Of a DNA stretch of 64,000 nucleotides, positions 7,720 to 14,516 are shown one piece after another. A program made the position numbers and the translations under genes. The first letter of the stretch is position 1, and each line of letters begins with the position of its first letter. The notes beneath the pieces were generated by a model. It saw nothing but the letters and a program-made list of their open reading frames with translations, was not told the DNA's origin and did not search any database. This DNA is from Palsa-504 sp963847965 (GTDB lineage Bacteria > Actinomycetota > Actinomycetes > Streptosporangiales > Streptosporangiaceae). The stretch is from contig CAWKCG010000047.1 of assembly GCA_963847965.1 (NCBI GenBank), forward strand, positions 248,001 to 312,000, written 5' to 3'.

Positions 7720-9156
7720 GTGACCGAGCACGCTCCGCAAGCCACCCGCGCCAGCAACGGGCGCGGTACTGTCCCGCGCCCTGCCGAGGAGGCGGACGTC
7801 ATCGTGGTCGGCGCGGGCCCGGCCGGCTCGACGACCGCGTACTACCTGGCTCAGGCCGGGCTCGACGTGCTGCTTCTGGAGAAGTCCAGGTTCCCGAGGG
7901 AGAAGGTCTGCGGCGACGGCCTGACCCCGCGCGGGGTCAAGGCGCTCGTCGGCATGGGCATCAGCGTCGGCGAGCAGGACGGCTGGGTCAGGAACAAGGG
8001 CCTGCGCGTGATCGGCGCAGGCAAGCGGATGGAACTCCCCTGGCCCGAGCTTTCCAGCTACCCCGACTACGGCCTGGTCCGGCCCCGCACCGACCTGGAC
8101 GAGATGCTGGCGCGGCGCGCCCAGCACGCGGGCGCGCGGCTACTCGAGGGCGTCACCGTGACCGGTCCGGTCCTCGACGACCGCACCGGCCGGATTACGG
8201 GCGTCAGGGGCGTACGCGGGGACGGGGAGTCCCCCCGTGAGGGGGGCCGAGGGGGTTTGGAGGGAAAGGCTTCCCCCCAAGATCGGGGGGCCAGGGGGGT
8301 ACGGGGGGACGGGGAGTCCCCCCGTGATCGGGGGGGTCCCGGGGGGTCGTCCCCCCAGGAATACAGGGCACGGGTCGTGGTCGCGGCGGACGGCAACTCC
8401 TCGCGGCTCTCGGTGGCCATGGGGCTGCGCAAGCGCGACGACCGCCCGCTGGGCGTCGCGGTCCGCACCTACTACCAGAGCCCGCGGCACGACGACGACT
8501 ACCTGGAGTCCTGGCTCGACCTGTGGGACGGCGACCGGCTGCTCCCCGGGTACGGCTGGATCTTCGGCATGGGCGACGGCACCTCCAACGTCGGCCTGGG
8601 CCTGCTGAACACCAGCGTCGCGTTCGGTCATACCGACTACCACGCCATGCTGCGGGCGTGGCTGAAGGGGATGCCCGCCGAGTGGGGCTTCACCGAGGAG
8701 AACCGCACCCAGCCGATCCGGGGCGCGGCGCTGCCGATGGGCTTCAACCGGACCCCGCACTACTTCAACGGCCTGCTGCTCGCCGGCGACGCCGGCGGCA
8801 TGGTGAACCCGTTCAACGGCGAGGGGATCGCGTACGCGATGGAGTCGGCGGAAATCCTGGCCCGGACCATCGCCCAGGCGCTGGCCCGGGCGCGGCGCGC
8901 GGAGACCGAGCGCGTGCTGGCCGGGTACCCGCAGGCGCTCGTGGACGCCTACGGCGGCTACTACGCCCTGGGCCGGGTATTCGTGAAGGCGATCGGCCGG
9001 CCAGGCCTGATGCGTTTCGCGACCAAGCACAGCATGTCCCGGCCGACCCTGATGGCCTTCGCGCTCAAACTGCTGGCCAACCTGACCGATCCGCGCGGAG
9101 ATGCGGCAGACCGGCTGGTCAACGGCCTGTCCAAGCTCGCCCTTAACCCTAAGTGA
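7720..9156 (+). CDS. Geranylgeranyl reductase family FAD-dependent oxidoreductase
   Basis: Flavoprotein that likely reduces double bonds of isoprenoid chains, here probably the menaquinone tail (inference from its place before nuo). Seen: N-terminal Rossmann FAD motif VIVVGAGPAGSTTAYYLAQ, REKVCGDGLTPRGV typical of the family, and the second FAD motif LLAGDAGGMVNPFNGEGI. GTG 7720 (478 residues) is preferred over GTG 7684 because the latter lies inside the Rex palindrome. Hairpin repeat copy D, the longest of the set, is inserted in frame before YRARVVVAADGNSSRLS. It is followed by nuoA after 65 bases. Confidence 0.87.
   Translation: MTEHAPQATRASNGRGTVPRPAEEADVIVVGAGPAGSTTAYYLAQAGLDVLLLEKSRFPREKVCGDGLTPRGVKALVGMGISVGEQDGWVRNKGLRVIGAGKRMELPWPELSSYPDYGLVRPRTDLDEMLARRAQHAGARLLEGVTVTGPVLDDRTGRITGVRGVRGDGESPREGGRGGLEGKASPQDRGARGVRGDGESPRDRGGPGGSSPQEYRARVVVAADGNSSRLSVAMGLRKRDDRPLGVAVRTYYQSPRHDDDYLESWLDLWDGDRLLPGYGWIFGMGDGTSNVGLGLLNTSVAFGHTDYHAMLRAWLKGMPAEWGFTEENRTQPIRGAALPMGFNRTPHYFNGLLLAGDAGGMVNPFNGEGIAYAMESAEILARTIAQALARARRAETERVLAGYPQALVDAYGGYYALGRVFVKAIGRPGLMRFATKHSMSRPTLMAFALKLLANLTDPRGDAADRLVNGLSKLALNPK
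8205..8362 (+). repeat. G/C hairpin repeat, copy D, double (inside the reductase)
   Basis: The longest copy: ACGGGGAGTCCCCCCGTGA occurs twice (about 8221-8239 and 8310-8328), followed by CCGGGGGG 8339-8346, TCGT, CCCCCC 8351-8356. The in-frame peptide repeats GDGESPRxxGG and ends GGPGGSSPQ, the same frame as the other copies. Confidence 0.8.
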
Positions 9157-9221
9157 AGGGTCACGCAGGTTGTCCCTAGGATAAGGGGTTGGCATCCGGC
9201 CCAGGAAGGGAGGAAACATCG

Positions 9222-9584
9222 ATGAGGCTGTACGTTCCGATCCTCGTGTTGGCCGTGCTGGCCCTGCTCTTCGCTGCCTTCTCCGTCATCGTCCCAGGTC
9301 ACTTCCTGGGGCCGAGACGGTGGAACCGGGCCAAACTGGAGAGCTACGAGTGCGGCGTCGAGCCGACGCCGCATCCGCCGGGCGGGGGCAGGATCCCGGT
9401 CAAGTACTACGTGACCGCGATGTTGTTCATCGTGTTCGACATCGAGATCATTTTCCTGTATCCCTGGGCGGTTACCTTCAACAAGCTCCGCACCTTCGGC
9501 CTGATCGAGATGCTGACCTTCGTGATCACCGTGCTGGTCGCGTACGCCTACGTCTGGCGGCGCGGCGGCCTGGACTGGGATTAG
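9222..9584 (+). CDS. nuoA: NADH-quinone oxidoreductase subunit A
   Basis: Membrane subunit of complex I. 120 residues with three transmembrane helices: N-terminal VPILVLAVLALLFAAFSVI, the conserved YECGVEP loop, VKYYVTAMLFIVFDIEIIFLYPWA, and a last helix around LTFVITVLVAYAYVW. ATG 9222 follows AGGGAGGAAA at 9207-9216. First of 14 nuo genes, most joined by start-stop overlaps. Confidence 0.97.
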   Translation: MRLYVPILVLAVLALLFAAFSVIVPGHFLGPRRWNRAKLESYECGVEPTPHPPGGGRIPVKYYVTAMLFIVFDIEIIFLYPWAVTFNKLRTFGLIEMLTFVITVLVAYAYVWRRGGLDWD

Positions 9585-9586
9585 AC

Positions 9587-10147
9587 ATGGGTCTAGAAGA
9601 AAAGCTGCCGAGCGGCATCCTGCTGACCTCGGTGGAGAAAGCGGCCGGCTGGGCCCGGGCCCGTTCGGTGTGGCCCGCCACGTTCGGCCTGGCCTGCTGC
9701 GCCATCGAGCTGTTCCAGACCGGCGGGCCCAAGCACGACCTGGCCCGGTTCGGCATGGAGCGGGCGTCCAACACCCCGCGGCAGGCCGATCTGATGATCG
9801 TGGCCGGGCGGCTCAGCCAGAAGATGGCGCCGGTGACCAGGCAGATCTACGACCAGATGGCCGACCCCAAGTGGGTCATCTCGATGGGCGTGTGCGCCTC
9901 CAGCGGCGGCATGTTCAACAACTACGCGATCGTGCAGGGCTGCGACCACGTCATCCCGGTCGACATCTACCTGCCCGGCTGCCCGCCGCGCCCGGAGATG
10001 CTGCTCGACGCGATCCTCAAGCTGCACGACAAGATCATGAACATGAAGCTCGGCAAGGACCGGGACCGCGAGATCACCGAACTGGAGAACGCCCGGCTCG
10101 GCCTGGGTCCGCTGCGCCTGGCGCAGCCCGCAGAGGATGAGCTGTGA
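9587..10147 (+). CDS. nuoB: NADH-quinone oxidoreductase subunit B
   Basis: Peripheral-arm subunit that carries iron-sulfur cluster N2, the electron donor to quinone. All four cluster ligands are present: tandem Cys37-Cys38 in GLACCAIE, Cys103 in GVCASSGG, Cys132 in LPGCPPRPE. 186 residues. ATG 9587 is two bases after the nuoA stop. Confidence 0.98.
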   Translation: MGLEEKLPSGILLTSVEKAAGWARARSVWPATFGLACCAIELFQTGGPKHDLARFGMERASNTPRQADLMIVAGRLSQKMAPVTRQIYDQMADPKWVISMGVCASSGGMFNNYAIVQGCDHVIPVDIYLPGCPPRPEMLLDAILKLHDKIMNMKLGKDRDREITELENARLGLGPLRLAQPAEDEL

Positions 10148-10878
10148 GCGGACCCGAGCAGCCTCCGAGGGTGGGCTCGGGAGGACAGGCAGAGCCTCCT
10201 GCCGAGACGGACGCTAACCTGCCCGCCCGGCTCGGCGAAGAGCGGCTGGCTGAACCGGTCGTCCGCCTCGGCATGTTCGGCGTCGAGGGCACCCCGGACA
10301 CCTCCGGGTACGGAACGCTCCGGGTACGCCAGGCGCCCCTGCTGGACAGCCCGCGACCGTACGGCTCCTACTTCGACGAGGTCGCCGACGCCCTCGGCTT
10401 CTCTGACGCCATCGAGCACGTGGTGGTGGACCGCGGCGAGATCACCTTCTACGTCCGCCGGGAGCGCCTGCCCGAGGTGGCCGCGAAACTGCGCGACGAC
10501 CCGGCGCTCCGCTTCGAGCTGTGCAGCGGGGTCTCCGGCGTGCACTACCCGGAGGACACCGGGCGTGAGCTGCACGCCGTGTACCACCTGCTGTCGATCA
10601 CGCACAACCGCCGGGTGCGGCTGGAGGTGAGCGTGCCGGACGCCGACCCGCACGTTCCCTCGCTGGTCAGCGTCTACCCGACGTGCAACTGGCACGAGCG
10701 GGAAACCTGGGACTTCTTCGGCATCATCTTCGACGGGCACCCCGCGCTGACCAGGATCGAGATGCCGGACGACTGGAAGGGCCACCCGCAGCGCAAGGAC
10801 TACCCGCTCGGCGGAATCCCGGTCGAGTACCGCGGCGCCAAGATCCCCGCGCCGGACGAGCGGAGGCACTACCAGTGA
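10144..10878 (+). CDS. nuoC: NADH-quinone oxidoreductase subunit C
   Basis: Peripheral-arm subunit that docks NuoD. The signature ERETWDFFGIIFDGHP lies in the C-terminal third, followed by DDWKGHPQRKDYPLGG. Start GTG 10144 overlaps the nuoB stop. The first about 40 residues are a variable extension whose DNA (10167-10206) shares two motifs with the repeat downstream of nuoN. 244 residues; separate from NuoD, not fused. Confidence 0.96.
   Translation: MSGPEQPPRVGSGGQAEPPAETDANLPARLGEERLAEPVVRLGMFGVEGTPDTSGYGTLRVRQAPLLDSPRPYGSYFDEVADALGFSDAIEHVVVDRGEITFYVRRERLPEVAAKLRDDPALRFELCSGVSGVHYPEDTGRELHAVYHLLSITHNRRVRLEVSVPDADPHVPSLVSVYPTCNWHERETWDFFGIIFDGHPALTRIEMPDDWKGHPQRKDYPLGGIPVEYRGAKIPAPDERRHYQ
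10167..10206 (+). repeat. Repeat module shared with the nuoN downstream region
   Basis: GGGTGGGCTCGGG (10169-10181) and GCAGAGCCTCC (10189-10199) occur in the same order and close spacing at 25353-25365 and 25372-25382. GGAGG/CCTCC arms can form a small hairpin. Read in frame in the variable NuoC N-terminus. Confidence 0.6.
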
Positions 10879-12248
10879 ACGCAGGGCAGATGCCGCGCGC
10901 GGCGACCGGAGCGACCGACGCCGAAGCGGCCGAGGGCCGCGTCTACACGGTCTCCGGCGAGGACTGGGACGAGATCGTCGCCGCCGCGAACGAGGCCGGG
11001 GACTTCGAGTCCGGCGAGCGGATCGTGGTCAATATGGGCCCGCAGCACCCGTCCACCCACGGCGTGCTCCGGCTGGTCCTGACACTGGAGGGCGAAACGG
11101 TGGCCGAGGTGCGCCCGGCTATCGGGTACCTGCACACCGGCATCGAGAAGAACATGGAGTACCGGACCTGGACGCAAGGCGTCACGTTCTGCACCAGGGC
11201 GGATTACCTGATGCCGATCTTCAACGAGACCGCCTACGTCTTCGCGGTCGAGCGCCTGCTCGGCATCGAGGACCGGATACCCGAGCGCGCGCAGATCATC
11301 CGCGTCCTGCTGATGGAGCTCAACCGGATCTCCTCGCACCTGGGCGGGATCGCCCCGATGGGCCTGGAACTGGGCGCGACCACGATCTACACGCAGGGCG
11401 CACGGCTCCGCGAACGCACCCTGGACGTACTGGAGCTGATCACCGGCCTGCGCATGAACCACGCGTTCATCAGGCCCGGCGGCGTGCGCGAGGACCTGCC
11501 GCCCGGCGCGCTGGAGGCCATCCGCGTGTTCGACGAGTCCGGGCGGCGGCTGCTAGACCAGCTGCATACCCTGATCGACGCGAACCCGATCTTCATCGCC
11601 CGGAACAAGAACGTGGCCTACCTCGACCTGGAGAGCTGCATGGCTCTCGGCGTGACCGGCCCCGTCCTGCGGGCCACCGGGCTGCCCTGGGACCTGCGTA
11701 AGTCCCAGCCGTACTGCGGCTACGAGACCTACGACTTCGACGTGCCGATCCGCGACACGTGCGACGCGTACGGCCGGTACCTGATCCGGATGGACGAAAT
11801 CGAGGAGTCGCTGAAGATCATCAAGCAGTGCGGCGACCGGATGGCGGCCCGCGGATCGGCCGACTCCGATCCGGTGATGATCCAGGACGCCAAGATCGGC
11901 TGGCCGGCCCAGCTGTCCCTCGGACCCGACGGCCTCGGTCCGTCGCCGCAGCACATCGCGCACATCATGGGCCAGTCCATGGAGGCGCTCATCCACCACT
12001 TCAAGCTGGTCACCGAGGGGTTCCGGGTGCCGGCCGGGCAGGCGTACGCGGCCATCGAGTCCCCCCGCGGCGAACTGGCCGCGCACGTGGTGAGCGACGG
12101 CGGGACCCGGCCATACCGGGTGCACCTGCGCGACCCGTCGTTCGTCCACCTGCAGTCGGTCGCCGCCATGTGCGAGGGCGGCTTCGTGGCCGACCTCATC
12201 CCCGCGATCGCGAGCCTTGATCCCGTGATGGGAGGCGTGGACCGGTAA
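10875..12248 (+). CDS. nuoD: NADH-quinone oxidoreductase subunit D
   Basis: 49-kDa subunit that forms the quinone cavity with NuoB. Conserved VNMGPQHPSTHGVLRL, IGYLHTGIEKNMEYRTW, and the C-terminal ESPRGELAAHVVSDGG are present. GTG 10875 overlaps the nuoC stop (GTGA). 457 residues with a roughly 45-residue variable N-terminal extension before the conserved core. Confidence 0.97.
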   Translation: MNAGQMPRAATGATDAEAAEGRVYTVSGEDWDEIVAAANEAGDFESGERIVVNMGPQHPSTHGVLRLVLTLEGETVAEVRPAIGYLHTGIEKNMEYRTWTQGVTFCTRADYLMPIFNETAYVFAVERLLGIEDRIPERAQIIRVLLMELNRISSHLGGIAPMGLELGATTIYTQGARLRERTLDVLELITGLRMNHAFIRPGGVREDLPPGALEAIRVFDESGRRLLDQLHTLIDANPIFIARNKNVAYLDLESCMALGVTGPVLRATGLPWDLRKSQPYCGYETYDFDVPIRDTCDAYGRYLIRMDEIEESLKIIKQCGDRMAARGSADSDPVMIQDAKIGWPAQLSLGPDGLGPSPQHIAHIMGQSMEALIHHFKLVTEGFRVPAGQAYAAIESPRGELAAHVVSDGGTRPYRVHLRDPSFVHLQSVAAMCEGGFVADLIPAIASLDPVMGGVDR

Positions 12249-12949
12249 TGCCGTTCAGCGATCAGGTACGCGCCCGCCTCGACGCGGACGCGGCGCGGAT
12301 CATCGGCCAGTACCCCGGCTCGAGGTCGGCGCTGCTGCCGCTGCTGCACCTTGTCCAGTCGGAGGAGGGCTACGTCTCCAAGGACGGCATCGAGTACTGC
12401 GCGGCCAAGCTCGGGCTGACCGAGACCGATGTCACCGGGGTGGTCAGCTTCTACACCATGTACAAGCGCCACCCGGTCGGCCAGTACCACGTTGGCGTGT
12501 GCACCAACGCGATCTGCGCGGTCCTGGGCGGCAACCAGATACTCGCCGAACTACGCGAGCACCTCGGCGTGGAGGACGACGAGGCCACGCCGGACGGCCA
12601 GGTCAGCCTCGAGCACATCGAGTGCAACGCCGCGTGCGTGTACGCGCCGGTCATGATGGTGAACTGGGAGTTCTTCGACAACATGACACCGCAGTCGGCG
12701 CGCAAGCTCGCCGACGACCTGCGCGCCGGCAACCAGGTGACCCCGACCCGGGGCCCGGCGCGCCTGGCTACCTGGCGCGAGGCGGCCCGGATCCTCGCCG
12801 GCTTCAACGACGACCAGGCCACCGACGGCCCGCCCGCAGGCCCGCCCGACCTGCTCGGCCTCAAGATCGCCAAGGAGCATGGCTGGACCGCCCCTGAGCC
12901 GAAGAAAACCGCGCCCGCTCCAGAGCAGGGGCAAGGAGAGAAGAAGTGA
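12248..12949 (+). CDS. nuoE: NADH-quinone oxidoreductase subunit E
   Basis: 24-kDa [2Fe-2S] subunit of the NADH dehydrogenase module. Thioredoxin-like fold with the cluster ligands in GVCTNAICAV and ECNAACVYAPVMMVN. ATG 12248 overlaps the nuoD stop (TAATG). The 233-residue protein ends with a Lys/Glu/Pro-rich tail. Its stop overlaps a small repeat-derived frame (GTGA) before nuoF. Confidence 0.97.
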   Translation: MPFSDQVRARLDADAARIIGQYPGSRSALLPLLHLVQSEEGYVSKDGIEYCAAKLGLTETDVTGVVSFYTMYKRHPVGQYHVGVCTNAICAVLGGNQILAELREHLGVEDDEATPDGQVSLEHIECNAACVYAPVMMVNWEFFDNMTPQSARKLADDLRAGNQVTPTRGPARLATWREAARILAGFNDDQATDGPPAGPPDLLGLKIAKEHGWTAPEPKKTAPAPEQGQGEKK

Positions 12950-13143
12950 CCGGCGTGCATTACGGCGAATGGCGCGGGGCGACGCCGCGCAATCGGCCGG
13001 TTCGCGAGGGGCCTCCGGCCCCTCCGACCGGGCGATACTACGGCGAGCACCGCAGCGGGGCGCGAAGCGCAGCGGGGGGTTCCGGGGGGTCGTCCCCCCG
13101 GGCTAGCACGTCGTCCCCCCGGGTTAGCACGGCGAAGCCATGA
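12946..13143 (+). CDS. Repeat-derived 65-residue frame coupling nuoE to nuoF
   Basis: An uninterrupted frame fills the whole nuoE-nuoF gap. Its GTG 12946 overlaps the nuoE stop and its TGA overlaps the nuoF ATG (13140). Two YGE/RYYGEH-like units and a GGSGGSSPRAST stretch come from the repeat DNA. Whether a stable peptide is made is unknown. The frame may simply keep ribosomes moving to nuoF, which otherwise lacks an obvious ribosome-binding site just upstream. Confidence 0.45.
   Translation: MTGVHYGEWRGATPRNRPVREGPPAPPTGRYYGEHRSGARSAAGGSGGSSPRASTSSPRVSTAKP
13033..13135 (+). repeat. G/C hairpin repeat, copy E (nuoE-nuoF junction)
   Basis: Composite copy: CGATACTACGGCGAGCACC (13033-13051) is shared exactly with 25390-25408. 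It is followed by CCGGGGGG 13082-13089, TCGT, CCCCCCGG 13094-13101, then GGGCTAGCAC and a shortened second unit TCGTCCCCCCGGGTTAGCAC. Confidence 0.8.
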
Positions 13144-14516
13144 CCGACCCCCTGACCCCGGTGCTGACCGCGCACTGGGACCAGCCCGACATCTTCACCA
13201 TCGACGGGTACCGGCGCGCGGGCGGCTGGCAGGCGCTGCCGAAGGCGCTCGGCATGCCGCGCGAAGATGTCATCGCGATCGTGAAGAGCTCCGGGCTGCG
13301 CGGCCGCGGCGGGGCTGGCTTCCCGACCGGCGTGAAGTGGGGCTTCCTGCCGCGCGGCGATAACAAGCCGCACTACCTGGTCGTCAACGCGGACGAATCC
13401 GAGCCGGGCGCCTGCAAGGACGTCCCGCTGATGATGGCTACCCCGCACACGCTCATCGAGGGCTCGGTCATCGCCTCGTACGCCATCGGGGCCAGCCACG
13501 CGTTCATCTACGTCCGGGGCGAGGTGCTGCACGTCATCCGGCGGCTGCGGCACGCGGTGCAGGAGGCATACGAGGCCGGCTATCTCGGCCGGAACATCCT
13601 CGGCTCCGGGTTCGACCTGGACGTCATCGTCCACGCCGGGGCCGGCGCGTATATCTGCGGCGAGGAGACGGCGCTGCTGGATTCGCTGGAGGGCAAGCGC
13701 GGGCTGCCGCGTTACAAGCCGCCGTTCCCGGCCGCGGCCGGCGTGTACGCGCTCCCGACGAACGTGAACAACGTCGAGTCGATCGCCAGCGTGCCGTCGA
13801 TCCTGCTCAACGGGGCCGACTGGTTCGCCAGCATGGGTACAGAGAAGTCCAAGGGATGCGGGATCTTCAACCTGTCCGGCCACGTGGCGACACCGGGCAC
13901 GTACGAGGCTCCGCTCGGCACCACGCTGCGCGAGCTGCTCGACCTGTCCGGCGGGATGCGGGGCGGTCGCCGGCTGAAGTTCTGGACCGCCGGCGGCTCG
14001 TCGGCGGGGATACTGACCGACCAGCACCTGGACATGCCGATGGACTTCGAGTCGGTCGCCGCCGCCGGCTCCGGGCTCGGCACCAGGTCCGTGCAGATCT
14101 TCGACGAGACGACCTGCGTCGTCGGCGTGGTGCTCCGCTGGACCGAGTTCTACCAGCACGAATCGTGCGGCAAATGCACGCCGTGCCGGGAGGGCACGTT
14201 CTGGATGGTCCGCCTCCTTGAGCAGCTGGAACAAGGCCGGGGCACCGAGGAGGACCTGGAGAAGCTCCTGGATATCTGCGACAACATCACCGGCCGCGCG
14301 TTCTGCGCGCTCGGCGACAGCGCGACGCCCCCGGTCACCTCGGCCGTCCGCTACTTCAGGGACGAGTTCCTGCAGCACCAGAAGGAGGGCGGCTGCCCCT
14401 TCGACCCGGCGGCTTCGACGGTGTGGGCCGAAGGCCTCGGGGGGTCGTCCTTCCCAAGGGGGGTCCGGGGGGATGGGTCCCCCCGGGAAGGACAGGCAGC
14501 AGGGAGTACGACATGA
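13140..14516 (+). CDS. nuoF: NADH-quinone oxidoreductase subunit F
   Basis: 51-kDa subunit that binds NADH and FMN and carries a [4Fe-4S] cluster. NADH/FMN motifs GLRGRGGAGFPTGVKW and NADESEPGACKD, glycine-rich AYICGEETALLDSLEG, and cluster ligands ESCGKCTPCREG plus a distal Cys in AFCALGD are visible. ATG 13140. The normal C-terminus ends around FDPAAST; the last about 30 residues are encoded by hairpin repeat copy F, so this subunit has gained a Gly/Ser/Arg tail. Confidence 0.97.
   Translation: MTDPLTPVLTAHWDQPDIFTIDGYRRAGGWQALPKALGMPREDVIAIVKSSGLRGRGGAGFPTGVKWGFLPRGDNKPHYLVVNADESEPGACKDVPLMMATPHTLIEGSVIASYAIGASHAFIYVRGEVLHVIRRLRHAVQEAYEAGYLGRNILGSGFDLDVIVHAGAGAYICGEETALLDSLEGKRGLPRYKPPFPAAAGVYALPTNVNNVESIASVPSILLNGADWFASMGTEKSKGCGIFNLSGHVATPGTYEAPLGTTLRELLDLSGGMRGGRRLKFWTAGGSSAGILTDQHLDMPMDFESVAAAGSGLGTRSVQIFDETTCVVGVVLRWTEFYQHESCGKCTPCREGTFWMVRLLEQLEQGRGTEEDLEKLLDICDNITGRAFCALGDSATPPVTSAVRYFRDEFLQHQKEGGCPFDPAASTVWAEGLGGSSFPRGVRGDGSPREGQAAGSTT
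14436..14505 (+). repeat. G/C hairpin repeat, copy F (3' end of nuoF)
   Basis: CTCGGGGGGTCGTCC near 14436, then CCGGGGGG 14465-14472, ATGGGT, and a CCCCCCGG arm. Read as GGSSFPRGVRGDGSPREG at the NuoF C-terminus. The nuoG ribosome-binding site (CAGGGAG) lies directly after it. Confidence 0.75.
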
